A stretch of 64,000 nt of DNA, taken from the NCBI GenBank assembly GCA_022113835.1, contig JAILWY010000023.1, forward strand, positions 9,300,001 through 9,364,000, in the 5' to 3' direction. This document shows, piece by piece, positions 35,167-51,281 of the stretch. The translations under genes were made by a program, and so were the position numbers. Below the pieces are notes generated by a model, which did no database searches, was not told the DNA's origin, and saw only the letters and a list, made by a program, of their open reading frames with translations. Within the stretch, counting starts at the first letter, position 1. Every line of letters starts with the position of its first letter. The stretch comes from Atopsyche davidsoni. Taxonomy: Eukaryota; Arthropoda; Insecta; Trichoptera; Hydrobiosidae.

Positions 35167-37772
35167 CTGAAAATAATCAAAACCATTCAAAATATCTACC
35201 AGATTTATGCATTGAAAAAATCTAACGTCGAAATTATCTAAAATCCACTAGAGAATATGTCGGATTATACTTTAGAAAAAAAAAACTCAACACTCGTTAC
35301 GCATTATTCAGTTTTTTTTATTGAAGACCATATAAATGCAGAGTATTCAAACAATTTTAAAAGAAAAAGATTTTTGAAATTACTTTTTAAATCTTGATTT
35401 CTTATTGATCAAGTTAAGTATAATATTTTCACTAATTTACGTTGATCACTGTTGACCCGCAATCTTTTTTTTTTTGAGACTGTCAATATTTTAAATATTT
35501 CATTTGGAAAATACTATCACTTCATATATCTTAAATAAAAACTATTAATATCGTCGATATTTTAATATTTTTAATTCAAAACATTTGATTTGGTTGTTTT
35601 TGGTATATTTATGGTTGTGAAACAAGTTCTTAGCATCAATTTTTATATTGAAAAATTCTGCAATTCAATGTTTCATTACACATCACACAATAAAATAGCA
35701 ACAATATATCAACTCAATTATTATTATAACTTTACTTCAGTTTCATTAAATTTTTAAGTTGTACGATAAACCACAAATAAAAAAGGCAAAGTTAAGTATT
35801 ATGGGTAGTACAAATAAATGTGTATGAGTTATATATACATATATAATAATATCAATCAGCATAAACTTTTGAAAAACAAATTTAAAATTTATAATTTAAA
35901 TTTATTATCATATCCAGGCAAATGTAATAATGTATAGATTTATAAATATGACAAAAATAATAAATTATTTTTGAAAACAGTGATATAAATGATTGATGAA
36001 TTACAAAAAAACGATTCCAATATGGGCATGTAATTGATGAATTGAAATACGCATATTGTTTTTTAATTATTTTGGGTCTTTATGTTTGAGATAATTGAAA
36101 TCTTATTGATCTTTATTTTTTACGAAAGAATTCTGAAAGGTACAATAAAGACACATACTTATAGTTTACTTTAGAAAAGGCACTCTAGTATTTTGTGAAA
36201 AAGCTGATATAGTGGATATTCCTTTTCATGAGGTTCTAGCCTACCAGCCTAAAATGTTCTTGCCCGTTGAAAGAGTGACCACCGTGTTCAATAGAATTGC
36301 TATGGAATCGACATTTTTCTCTTGAGTGTAATTCAACTTTGCTTTTATTCCATATATAATATGACTCTATTTTATTGTGTACCATTAAATATTAAATTTA
36401 TTTCAAACCTGTTTATTTAGATGAAATCATTGAATTTGTTTGAAAATGTCAATATGTATATGAATTTAATTTTGTGAAATATGCTGACGTAAAAGGAATA
36501 TACTTATAAAATACACAAAACAATTGAATTTTTTAGAAATAATTATGCTCAAAGTGAAAAGCTTTAATGTATTAAAGTTATTATTTGTGTGGTTTGAATA
36601 ATAAAAACCCGTTTATGCTCATATCGTGTACTAAAAAACAAAATTTTAAAAGTAATGGTCTCGTGAACCCATTTATTTAGTTTTTATCGCATACATACTC
36701 ATCAAACTAAAAGTAAATATATAATTTTGCTAAATAAATTAAATAACAAGAAATCTTTCATACTTTTACTGGTGGATAAGTATATTTTGTATTTTTTTTA
36801 AATGAATATCTAATTTTACACAAATTAAAAAACTCATATTATAACAACGTTGATAGATGTATTTTTGTTAAAAGTAAATCCGAGAACGATTTAGCTTTTC
36901 AGTTTACGAATAAGATTATTTTTCTTGCGTGTTTATATGTTTTGTTTAAAATGTTTAAAAAAATAATAGCGTAGAAGAAATAATACAGTAGTTGTACATA
37001 GAAAACCGTCTTACGGTCTAGTAGTCATTTGTAGCAAAATGTTTAAGTTCAGTTTGAATTTTTAAATAATTAACTATTTTTACGTTGAAAAAAAGGATGA
37101 GCTGTTTAAAAATGTTCATTTTAACCCAATAACACATTGATGATCACATAGTGTATCACCTTTTCCATTTCATCTTTACTCTCTTACAGTAGAAGACTTT
37201 ATTTAAATTATTTTAACATAGTTGTCTCCCGGTTGTAAGATAAGTATAAAAAAAATCAGTGTTAGCACCTAGCTCTGAAATCATATCTATGCTCTATTAT
37301 CATAAAAAAAAATATTATATTTTCAACTTATTTTATTTTGTTTGGCGAAGTTAAAAAAAAATGTTTTCAAAAAATATAAATAACAAAAAAATTGTTTTAT
37401 TGGAGAAGATTGTAAATTATTTGAAGAAACTTTCATTTTAGAAATGTGTATAGAGCTATCAATTAACCTTTTTATAAAAAAATATTAACTTTTGGTACAG
37501 ACTTAAGTATATATAAAAACGGTTCTAAATTATATCAGCAAATATTGAGTAAACAAACTTAAGTTGGGAACAAGGTCAACCAGCATCCGAGCTTTTACAA
37601 AGTTCATAAGCTCTAAAGCTCTGTACAGTGCTCCAGTTTATAGCCTTTTAAATTACCAATCTTTTGCTTGTGGCTCCCTTATTAGGCAAAATAATATTTT
37701 TAAAAGAGACTTTGTATAAATTTGAGTACATAAAATTTTGATAGTTTTACTTTATTGTTGTATTAAATTTAC
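35167..37772. other. Intron between exons 9 and 10
   Basis: Very AT-rich, 2.6 kb, with only short A or T runs. I see no exon, RNA or transposon. Confidence 0.6.
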
Positions 37773-37871
37773 CTGCTGAACCAAGTCCCGAGCCGTAGAA
37801 TTCTCCATCTGCTGCAGATATGGCTGCTGGCAGACCAGGAGGTCCGGGTTTTCCTTGTGGACCGTATTCAC
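37773..37871 (-). CDS. Mp: Mp exon 9: end of collagen block and Ser-Gly interruption
   Basis: A 99-nt exon, phase 1 to phase 1, with acceptor CCTATAG and donor GTAAAT. It completes GEYGPQGKPGPPG and then encodes the non-collagenous LPAAISAADGEFYGSGLGSA. EFYGSGLG, with acidic and aromatic residues next to Ser-Gly, is a plausible glycosaminoglycan site (inference). The interruption continues into exon 10. Confidence 0.88.
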
Positions 37872-39932
<2,061 letters not shown>

Positions 39933-40103
39933 CCTTTCGCCTTTTGTTCCTTTCAGGCCCACGTCTCCGCGGTCACCCTTATGGCCAGTGAAACCTCTCT
40001 CTCCTTGGGGTCCCTTGTGCCCCAGCAGGCCCGGCTCGCCCTTGGGTCCGGGGGTTCCTGGCCGGCCCACCCCGGAACCAAACCCAGTACCGAAGACAGA
40101 CTC
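39933..40103 (-). CDS. Mp: Mp exon 7: collagen block with a second RGD
   Basis: Fifty-seven codons in phase 0, acceptor ATTTTCAG, donor GTACGT (less common). It starts with the interruption [16 protein letters not shown], continues as regular Gly-X-Y, and contains [13 protein letters not shown]. It is separated from exon 6 by the largest complete intron seen here, about 10.8 kb, with no coding exon recognised inside it; phase agreement does not require one. Confidence 0.92.
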
Positions 40104-41196
40104 CTGAAAATTCAACTTCATGTTATTCATACTTCTATGATTGATGTTAACATACATACATACTTAAATTACGATCAAAACTCAAAAGATACATTAAAAT
40201 TAGTATAAATATATTAAAAATAAGTATATACATCCCTTAATCGTGTCCTATTATAATTTTCAAGACGAGACAAAATATATTATATTATACTTACGAATAT
40301 TTGTAAAACAGATGTGTTTTGTCTGAATGGTTGCATTGAATGAAAAAATGAATGGATTAAAACTTAAAAAAACCGAAAAAAACTTATGTGTCGTAACAAC
40401 TAACAAAATTATAAAATAACTTTATTTAATATTTAAAAATAAAAGATATTACATGTATTTATCTATGTCTGTTTTTGCTGCAGGTAATTATTTTCCTGGT
40501 GTAAAATAGTTTTACATTCAATTAACAGCATTTAAACTGATGTGAACACAAATTAATTGTTTTAATAAAATACCAAACCGGTAGTTATTTACTTTTTTTA
40601 ATACAATTTAAACAATGAATATACACAACCCCAACAATAATTTCCTGTTTTAGCTATATTACACAAACCAATATTGCACACGGTGAAATATTCAGGTGAT
40701 GAGGTTGACGGAGTTAATCTGTGCTCTAACACAAAATCAATTGTCGAAAATAACTCACGTTTTGATAATAGAAATAGCAGGCTCCGTACAGACACGAGCC
40801 ATGCGCTTGTAACGTTTAGGCATCCGACCAGTACTACGTTCAGGCGTTCAAAGAGGATTGGCTAGATCGTAATTAAATTCCCGATGAATTGCTTTATGTT
40901 CCCCGGAGAAGAGTTAGAGCGCCGACGCCAGACTGATTGACAACCCTAGCTATATATAATGTTTAAAGATTAACGGTGTCCAAAACCCCGATTGCTTTAT
41001 AAGATATACTGGATTTAAATATATATGATCGCAATTATTGAAAAAATACCAACTTTTAACTCATATTATAATTATAAGCTCATAAGCTCATTTTGAACAT
41101 TTGCTACTGAGAATTTTGTCATATTTTCAATCCATATTTAATAAAAGGGTTATTTATTTAAAGTCGTTCAAATACGCCGTAAGAAATAACAGCCGC

Positions 41197-41460
41197 AAGG
41201 TTGGTGCAAAAGTATATATTTCCTTGGTTGTAACGTATAGACTAGAGCTTTTGTTAGGCATGAGGTTTAGGTGTTTGTTTTCATTCAATTTTGCTAGTAT
41301 AGTTTCTATTGGTGGAATGCGTAAGTTTTCATTTCACGGAGAGCCAATTTCACATCAAATGGTTTTGATCGTGCGGTGTTGATATGATTGATCTTTCTTC
41401 TGTCGCATATAGCTATATTTTATGGATACAAACAGGAAACATTGACGGAGGTAGTTTACA
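41197..41460 (+). mobile_element. 5' fragment of a mariner transposon (decayed)
   Basis: It starts with GGTTGGTGCAAAAGT, the conserved terminal-repeat core of many mariner elements. About 210 bp of leader-like sequence follows, then at 41422 ATGGATACAAACAGGAAACA, translating as MDTNRKH and closely resembling the conserved MDNNKEH start of mariner transposases. A TGA stop follows at once, and the rest of the transposase and the 3' terminal repeat are absent. It is a truncated relic, opposite in orientation to the host gene. Confidence 0.5.
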
Positions 41461-44400
41461 TCAGTAGCAATAAATAATAAACCAAACCAAAAATAGTATG
41501 TACTCAATAAGCATTATTTTACATGTCAATCCGGATTAATTTAGATGTTGGGTAATAAATAATTATAAACATAACTAAAAATGCAATTGAAAACATGAAA
41601 AGTGGAATGTTTGTGTTATGAGTTACGTGTATGTTGCCATACAGACCATAAACACTGCAGTTTGACGATTGCCTGAAATTCAAATATATTCCGAGGAAAA
41701 CAGATGCTATCAAACATTATTCTTGCCTCGCAAAACCCACATTGAAATAAATTACTAACCTTAAATATTCCTCTAGGTTTCCAACTTGGCTATAGAAAAA
41801 CGAAGCGTGAAAACGAGAAAATTCAAATGAATATTAAATGGTTAAGCAAATACAAATTCGCGGGTTTGTTATTACCGTCCTGGGAAACAAACACCACACC
41901 GAGCCGAGACGATATATTAATTAATTCTGAAACAATACACAGAAGAATTGCAAGCATTTCGATAAAAGAACTGATTTTCGCAGTTCAGACTAGCTGTCGG
42001 TAACACTATGAGCACTCTGAAAGAAATAACATTGGATCCGAATTACTTCAGCATCACTTCTTCTTTGAGAGGGACTATTAATAACAGTTGAGATCTGCTG
42101 TAGTGAGAAGTTGTTAGCAGAAAATCAATCAGTTGAGAATCTATCTTATCTTGTATAATTGGAATCCAGTATTCCTTACCTCTCGCTATTCAAGCGGTAA
42201 ATTAAAGTTATCTATAAATACAATATAACACGTTGATATAATTATTATTTTCATACATTGAAAATAATAAATTATTGAAAATCAATATTGAAGTTTCCAT
42301 CTTTCGTAACCTTATAATCATATATTTTGTTGTTTAATGTTTCAATTTAATTTTTAATAAAATAAATTTTATGTTCAATGACGGCAATAATTTATTAATG
42401 AAGTAATCTAATTAATATAATTCTAGATTTCTATAGACAAACTGGACAATTATACGATTACGCATACCACTGATTAATAATTGTGTGTGTTTATCAGTAA
42501 TCATTGATTAAAGCAATTCTATGGTTTTAAGAGTTGATTTCAGTAAATATATTTGAATTCACCCAATAAAACTGACGAGAACAATAAGGAATAAAATATC
42601 AAGTTTCTCGTAGGTTCCAAGGTTTCTTATACAATGTATTTCATGTAATCAATATTGAAATGGTTTCATCAGATAAAGGTAGTCATAGCCAAAACGTCAA
42701 AATAAAATACGAATTTAGTAAGTAAAATACATAATTTAAAAATATCCAATGCTGAAGGCATTTCACAATTTATTATATAAAATAACCATTTGAATAAAAA
42801 AAACAATGACCATACAAAATTGTTACTTATTGTTTGGGTACTTAAATATATAATTTTGTTTCTAAAAGTACATACGTTGAAAACCTTTTCATTCCTGAAA
42901 AGTATATAGAAACACGTATATTTTTCTGGATGCGAGGAAGGGAGGTTAAAACACAACTTGTAATAGGATCAAAGGACTCCAAACACTTTGGCGCCCGAGA
43001 GCAGACCACAAAAGGACCGGAAAACACCTGTCAATGGCAAATGCTTAGACATCATTTATACAAGAACTTTTTTCCCCCGGTGACGCGTGCAGTTGGACTA
43101 TGTCCGCGCAGAAAGTACGGCGATTCATAAAAATCGTAAAAGTTCCATTCTCGTAATTCATTTTCTGCGGCATCTGGGAAAACACCTTTCAGTTGTACAT
43201 GGTGCTTTATATCGTATTCGTTTATAAGTAGAGATATTACATTTATCGAATCGAACTTAAACTTCGTGCCATGCACGGCGGGGGATACTGGAAGTAAACG
43301 AATTTTTATGCTCCTTTAACGGGATTTTCGTGTATCCAATATTTAAGGTGCCGGGGATTCGATGTAAAGCATGTCATAATATTATGAATGCGTCAAGATT
43401 ATTTATGAGGAAATAAATATGTTATGTTTATGAACACGGACATTCTCGCTCTTCTGCTCGTTAAAGGAGTTGGTAAATGAAAAAGCACTTCCAATAATTT
43501 CACTCAATATCGTATTTATATATATATATAAACTAATTGACTACACATGTTATTTTAATTTGATATAAACATATATTATTCAATTTAAAGCTTGAAAAAA
43601 AAAATGCAACTTATGCGTAAGTGTGTAATTTTTTTAAATGTCTATTTAAATAATAAAAAAATACACCTGATGTTGAACACAGCTAAGATTTATTATTTAA
43701 AAACATTTAGAAAATACTGCCAGGGTCCAATCTAATTTCTTTTAAAGATGCCTTTCAAAATAATCATGTTTACGTTTCCAGCGAGGGAAAAAATTGAAAA
43801 ATACTTTTAAACAATTCGCAGCGTATTTCCGCGTCACTTCCCGCTTTCAATCAACGTCTTCATGCAATGGAATTATCTGGCATGGGCGGCCTCTGTAATC
43901 GCAGTCTATGGGCGGTAAACAGTTTCATTTTGAAACAAAGCAAAATCGACAGTGGACCTCGATGAATGCGAACCAATTTGAGCGGAATGATCGGGCCACA
44001 AAAACCGCAAGCATCGATCCAAATCAACCGGCAGGTAATTGTGTTGTCTGGCACAGCAGCCGGGCTGGCTCCAGGCGATCCCGGAATTCTACCAAATCGG
44101 CAGATTATGACAGATTGTTGATGGGTGAGATATTTGCCTATTCCGTTGTTTTACCTAGCGCAGGTCTTCCGTTTGAATGAAATATGCATATTGATTAGAA
44201 TCAATCTGTCGTCGCGGAGCACGTTGTTTTGCAAGATTTTAATAAAATTTAGTTTTTACCGTAGTTTTCGAAACACACTGTCCCATCTGTATGCTATTTC
44301 ATCTACTATGAGTCAATTGTTAGCAATTCAGAAAACGCAAAAACAAAAATAACTTAAGTCTATTTTGACAATAGGGCAGATATTACTGGGACTTACTGGG

Positions 44401-45564
44401 ATTAATACTGAAAACCTATTTGTTAGAACAACAGACTGTCAACAAACGGACAGTGTACACACAAGGCGACCCGGTTGTATGTGCAAAAAATGATGACCAT
44501 AGTGATTGACTAGGGTTTTGTTGGATTGTCAATGTGATTTATGCTGGTGATGTAACATGGAAATGATGTATATATTTGCTATAAGTATAGGTTTATAAGG
44601 TAGCACATCTTGAAGTTGAAGGAGAGCCTAAATAAATAAAAGGTAGCGGTTAATGTGTAGTATATGTTATTTTTTTTCATAGAAGGTAATACCTTTATTG
44701 CGGATGTGGGCTTATTCAACAGTACCGCTTCATTATCCTTTTTAGCCCTACAATAACAGGTAAGTCAAACAATGACACGATGCTTAAGTAAATAAACGTA
44801 TTGGAACAAATTATCCAAATCAAGAAGCGTAAAATTCCACTTTCGCACGAATGCTTTCGTCCTTACACTTTTTCATGTAGCACTAATACTTGTTGAAGTT
44901 TTTTTCTTCTAAAAGCTTAGATGGAATAGAAAATATATTTATGTTTCAATATGCAGTTGATAAAGTAATATAAAAAAAACATATTTTCCAATAATATATT
45001 TGCAATTAAATCTTTTATATACAAAGATTTGGTTCTAGAAAATACGAGATGCATGTTGCCCAACCCCATTGAAATAAGAATTAATACTGCTTAGCAAAAA
45101 TACGGTCACAAAAATTACGAACTAGAAATACAAACGTGAAAACAAAATGTAATGTATCTAGAATTTTCATAAAGTATTTGGTAACGAGGTTTCAAATTAA
45201 GACTATATTAATAAAAATATTAAATATTGCTAATTATACCCATAGTATTATCCAGGAGGGCGATCACCGTCAGCGATTTTTTCTGCAACATTACGTATTA
45301 TATCGCGTAATCGGTATGTGATACTGTTTATAACTAAAATTATAAATGTATATTTCGTGTAATTTATACTTTTTATGCGAGTTATTTAAAATTCTCTTTG
45401 AATAAAAAAATATATTATCTAATTTATAAAATGCAGTATTCAACATTCATAAACATACTTAAACACAAAGTCAAGCCTATTTAACACAAATAATTTAAAA
45501 ATACATCAAAACCGAGTTTTTAGTATATGCTTTTGCCATTTTCGTAAAATTATATTTCTATCTA

Positions 45565-46150
45565 CTATAATAATATCCATTGTGTGTGGGTGTGTGTGTA
45601 TTTTTCATTTTTTGGTTCTCTATAGAATATCTTAAAAGATACAACGCTGATTTTTTGCACGTAAGTTCAACAAGTTTTTCCGCAGCTATGTGCCGAATTT
45701 CAAGACGATAGGATAATATTTTCATTCATAAACTAATTAATAAAACTAAAAAATATGCTTTAGCGAGTTTCAATATGTACACATTATATGATTCTGTTGT
45801 TCACCGCAAGAATTTCAAATTTAGAACTTTTACAAAAAAAACAAATTTTGATGCTTCTTTGAAATTTCCATTTTATGTCAGTTTGACACAAGTATCATTT
45901 TTATTTTTTCACCGAAATTGCATTAGAAATTATAAATCACATCATTAATAACTCAAAATGCCTCCTAAATAAATAACACCGTCTACGCACAGCAAACGTA
46001 ATTCAAAATTAATTGCACAATTGAACGTGATAAAGACTGCATCAAATAAATAACAGTGCAGTGAAAGTGATGCGTTGATTGTGACACGAAATGTGATATC
46101 CTATCAAAATGAATATTTCCTAGAATGACTTTGCTTTTGAAATTAATATC
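45565..46150 (+). mobile_element. Possible decayed Helitron-like sequence
   Basis: It begins TCTACTATAATAATATCC followed by a TG-rich run, similar in layout to the 5' ends of lepidopteran Helitrons. About 390 bp later comes ATGCCTCCTAAA (45957), a start seen in Helitron replicase ORFs, but stops follow immediately and no Rep or helicase motif remains. The 3' hairpin and CTRR end were not found. Weak call from layout alone. Confidence 0.2.
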
Positions 46151-49100
46151 CAGTTATTCAAAATATATATGTACAAATTAAAGCAAATATTCATCTAATT
46201 GTCAGCCAAACATATGTCCAAACACTATTGCATCGTCCACAGAGTACGTCATTCTGTGACGGGCAACATTTCTAGTAATATAATATTCACTACAACTCAA
46301 TATGTAAAAAGTAGTAATATTAAATTCAATTTTGTCATGGGTTTTTTTATTTTATAGGGATAAATGGACTTCGCACGAGAATAATTTGTTTGTTTTATTA
46401 ACTACACAAGGGCGTTAATTTTTATTCCTGATAGTATGGCTTCAAAATATTACTATCAGTTGATTGAATAAAGGTATTAAGTAAATTATGAGTGATATTG
46501 CTAATAAAAATTCTGTAGCGCTAACAAAATCAACAACTCGTTTTTATTGTGAAAACTTTATTGTCATAAAACCATGAAAATTTTTACAGGCTGAATATGC
46601 CATTTTTATAATGTAATTAAATTTATTCATTTGAATTTAGTAATTTGCACGGCTGAATAAGTTTGCATTTTAAATTAAAAAAAATCATTTAAATAAATTT
46701 AAAATAACCTGAAGTTTGTTTTTTTTTTGGGAAAGTTGGTTTCCGATAATATTATGGCATTCATTTGTTTAATAAACTTTATATCCAGGTTATTTCCATA
46801 TTTCTGTTTTACAATTCAAAAGTTTTATTTTTGAAAGGAAAGACAAACAACGAGGGAGATTTCTAATAAAAACGATAAACTTAGATGGAATAAAATTCAA
46901 TTATAGACAATCAAAAAAGCTTTTTCTGAATTACAAAGCACGCCTACAAGCTTTTTAATGGATGCCGTGTTGATATCTGGCATATCATAATTAGAAACTC
47001 GACATGTAGAACTTCTTGTTTAAAAACTTTACGTTAAGCTTTTCCGTAGTCATTAACATGTTGTTTGAAAGATCACAGTTTGTGTTCTTTAGTGCTCTAT
47101 TATAATCCCAAAACTCCGCCTAAAAAAAATGATGGTTTGGGTTATTCTACCTAGAGTTCACAATCAAATCTTGTATTGGAATCGTTTGCTTGTAACGCTT
47201 TTGATTCTAAACTGAAAAATATACAAATTACACTTTTTAAAAATAAATAATTATGTTTTTGGTTCGAAATTGTTGACAATAAATGCATTTTTTTAAGCAA
47301 GTAATCATAACATTTTCCCTTAACGTAATTCAGTTTTATTTTAATGGATTGACAAAGTATGAAATCAGGAAGACATTGTTAAGATTGATTGAAGTTATTA
47401 ACATAAACAAAATAGAAAATAATATTTTTAAAAAGAAAAATATCGTTAAAAAAATTGTTACCAGCCAAATTAAAATCAATAAAACCTTATCATTTTAATT
47501 ATGGTGTTAAATTATTTGTATATGAACATTTGAAGGTATCAACTTGCGAGATGGATATTTAAAAAAAATCTAACCCAACGAAAAAAGAAAGAAGATTGAT
47601 TTTTTGTTAATCTGACCCAGATACGCAACTTCTATTTCTATTCCTTCCTTTAACTGGATTTAAGCCGAAGCCATTTTTTGTAGATTTTAATCATTCAATC
47701 GAAAAACTTGGAGATACAAGAGATTGGCGATCTTAAATATTGATTATAGATAATATATTGACACAGAACAACTATGAAAACAAACATATTCGTAAGGATT
47801 GATTTCATAGGTAGTAATATTTATTGTAAACATGAAATTACCATTATATTTTCTTAAATTCTTTAACATGTTGTTTTATAGAATCAACCGTTCTGTCAAA
47901 TATTTATTTACCAATCTGAAAAATGACAAGTTGTTGCGTAAAAGCATTATCGGATAACGAAGGGTAAGTACTAAATCAATATTTATAGCATCAAATAAAG
48001 TTTCAATTTATGAACGTAAAACATAAAAATATCCTTTAAAATTTTATCAATTGAGTGTGTTAGTTTTTTTTAGTATCAAAGTGTGTTATTTTTTATTCAA
48101 AATGATGAAGTAAGCAAATAAAACAATCTGTAATTATTATATAAAAATCCAATACTCTATATTTAAAATAAATACGCTCTGAAAACGGTAAGAAAATAAC
48201 AAATAAATAAATTAAAATTACAGAATGAGAAAAGTAACAGTAGTTATATATTTATCTATAAGGCATTTAGCTAAATACCTTAAAAAATAATTATGATACT
48301 TTATATAACAATACAGTACGTAGTTGATAAAATTGATTATGCAATTAACCAAAGTGAAAGATAATATTTTGAATAATTACTGATAAATTTAAACGTAAAA
48401 TGCCTTGAACGGCTGTCTAGATAAATACAACTTATTGGTATAGGTAGTGATCTACACGATTTTTTCATTAACCTAAATCCTTACTCCCAAGCAACATTTC
48501 AAAACTAATTCTTGATGTGAACTTTGACCCCTTTTTATCAATTTCTCAATATCGAAATCCTCAAATAGTACCAATGTGACCAGACTTAACCATAAATTTA
48601 TTGATTTCAATCGTCTTTAATCTGTAATCGTCGGAGTTCTTTACGTTATTTGTAAACAATATAATTTATTGTTAAATTTGCTGATTAGAAGTTATAAAAT
48701 GAAATATCCTATTTCGTTTTGAAACTATACCATAAATTTTAGCGTGAATTGAAAAAATAAATAATACGTTGAAAAAAAGAAGAACTATTGAATAACTAGT
48801 GTAGAGACAGAAGAAGGTTCTGCCGCTGTTACGGCGCAGGTTCGTGAGAGGGCGTGCAGGTTGTTCGCAATCCAATTTCCTGCCGGCGCGCGCCGCCGTA
48901 CTTCTCAACCGGAAACGGCCAATTATCCATGAATACACACGGCAATAGACCAGCCAAAGTTCAAATTCAATAAACAGCGCAGGTGACGTGATAAAAATGC
49001 ATTTGCCGGGGAAGCCTTTTATACCAAATTCCCATGAAAGAGCAATTATAAATGGAATAAGACTCGTTACTTAAGTCTACTATCCGAGATTGATTGGGTA

Positions 49101-50910
49101 TTTTGCTAATTAGATCTAGACTTCTAATTATTCTATTCATAACATGAAAATTTATTAAAGTAGTTTTTAGCTTTACTTTTGATTAATTTATTTTATGTTC
49201 TTGATAAAGGATTCATGAGTTGTAATACTCCACTCTACTAAACTCCACCTGAGCTAATATTTGCTATTTTATCTTTGCATATTTTCACAGTACACATGCG
49301 TTGTAGGTCCCTTAACAAGCATATATATCTGATCTGACCACTGAGCTAATAAGCATCAGCTGTATCTAGTCCCCTTTCACCTCCCATCTCAATTGCTGTC
49401 ATTTCAACAATACCAATTTTGCGTCGAGTAAAGTAACATTAAAAAATAAATAATTAAAACGTTACTATATTTTTTTCAAAATGTATTAAAAGTCATTAAA
49501 ACAAGAATGATATAGGAAATATATGTTAGAATGACGTAACCTATTGAAACGCGACATAATATTTTTGAATCCATTTTTTTCAAAGAAATAGTTTTGTAAA
49601 TCACTCAAAAGAAAAGTTATTTTATTAATTCTATTATTTATGAAAACGTTTCTTTGTAAGAGGCTGATTCATGTTTACTTCATTTATCTATTTTTATTAT
49701 TGACTAACTTACGTCGCGTGTTCCGGAATTTAAAGAAAAACATTCACCAACAAACTTGTTTTTGCAATCAGTTAGTAGTTGGCGAATTTAACTTTTTTAA
49801 TTAATATAATATCACAAAATAAAACAGTTTCATTGTGAATTAATTTCAAGAAATTCGTATTTAATATTTACATAGTTAATATATACGTCTACTGTGAAAC
49901 AAGTTCTGTTTTTAGAAAATACGAATTTGTGTTTACATACTTTATGAATTTTATGTTTGAAATAGTTTAAACAATTAACAATTATTATTCCATAATTCTT
50001 AAATCGAATAGAATAGAAGTTTTGACCGATCAGCACAATAAGAAAAATACTGAAACGCGGAGGCTATAAAGGATTAAGGAATAAACCTTTTGGATGCCTG
50101 AAAAAAGCCTTTGGAGAGCAAAAATCTCTATAACCCAACAATTTTATGCTCGATTTAAACAAAAACTGCTCCTCTAGCATTCCCGCTTATCAAAAATGTT
50201 ATTTTTCTCTCCCTAATTATCGATGAAAAGGTGATTTGCAAAAAAATATCCACATTTTCTAAAGCGAGAGGCACGGGGGCAGGTACCTCTGTTCAAAAAC
50301 AGCATGCAGGTGTCCAAGATTGATGGATATTCGGGGATTTGTTCTTTGGAAGCAGAACAAATGGCGTCCGTAATGTCTGGAGTAAACTTGTACCCGCAGG
50401 ATGTCTCGCGTTATGGACGATAGCCGTTTCAGATAAATCGTCTCCTGATGTCCCGGAAAGATTATATGTTTCTATATAACAAATGTGAGGTTTTGAGATA
50501 ATCTTCAAAAGGACAGAGAAAAACATACATGTTCGGAATATTTTAATATATTCGTATTTTGTATTATTCTGTTGTCGATCATTATAAACTACTGGTTCTT
50601 ATTTCAGTTTTATGTATAATATTTTCTTATATGTGTGTATATATTAATGCTTAAAAGGTTAACATAAGATGGAATCTTCTCAGAAATCTTTATAAATAAT
50701 TTTTCATTACATTTATTTTATTATCAACGGGTACGAAAGTACTACTCGGTGATTCTCCGTAGCAGCACTCAGAATCACAAATCCTAAAAAAAATATTTAC
50801 ATTACAAACATTTTAATTCAAAAAATAAAACCATTAACGTCCTGAAATAAATATAAATAATTTATCACCGTTAACACTTCGGGGAGGACTAAAAATAAAA
50901 ATGTACTTAC

Positions 50911-51108
50911 ATCGGATGGTGCGTGCTCTGCGGCGGTGGGGGGGCCCGCGGGGCCGGGGGGGCCGGGGACACCGGGGCGGCCGTCCAGGCCCGCCTCGCC
51001 CTTGGGGCCGCGGGGGCCCTCGCCGCCCGTGGCCCCCGAGTCCCCGCGCTCTCCCCTTTCGCCCCGGGGCCCCACCACGCCACGCTCGCCGGGCGCCCCT
51101 GCCTGGCC
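50911..51108 (-). CDS. Mp: Mp exon 6: uninterrupted collagen block with an RGD motif
   Basis: Sixty-six codons, phase 0 at both ends, between CTTGCAG and GTAAGTAC. Nineteen Gly-X-Y triplets run from [10 protein letters not shown] through [14 protein letters not shown] to GPPGPAGPP, then a short interruption [13 protein letters not shown] is present within the helix region, a possible integrin site if exposed. The exon is very GC-rich, so open frames on the opposite strand and in other frames are by-products of composition. Confidence 0.92.
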
Positions 51109-51281
51109 CTGCAAGTAAACGGATGCCTTTCATTTTACAATTCGTTTAATTTTAAATGCTAGCATCACATTCGTATGGTGTGTCTTAATTCATTTTTTAG
51201 CGAAAGCTTCGTGCCGTTTAGAAATATTGACCAGGTGTGAAAGCGTTGTTTGGACATGGATACGGTGATGCATTTCCAATA

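Larger units (their letters stand above)
40104..50910. other. 10.8-kb intron between exons 6 and 7
   Basis: The largest complete intron. It holds a 5' mariner fragment (41197-41460), a GC-elevated island at 43860-44110, a possible decayed Helitron stretch (45565-46150) and a GC-richer patch at 48820-48960. Several good donor-like motifs occur (for example near 40294, 42180 and 49710), but none defines an exon that fits phase 0 to phase 0. Confidence 0.6.

Noticed and set aside
40295..40336. ATG-initiated 14-codon frame (MQPFRQNTSVLQIF) ending in phase 0 at GTAAGTAT before exon 7
   Set aside because: Phase fits exon 7, but there is no signal peptide or other support; kept only as a note for transcript checks.
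42180..42211. 32-nt possible exon with TTTATAG acceptor and GTAAGGA donor in the 10.8-kb intron
   Set aside because: Its length is not a multiple of three and would break the phase-0 junction of exons 6 and 7.
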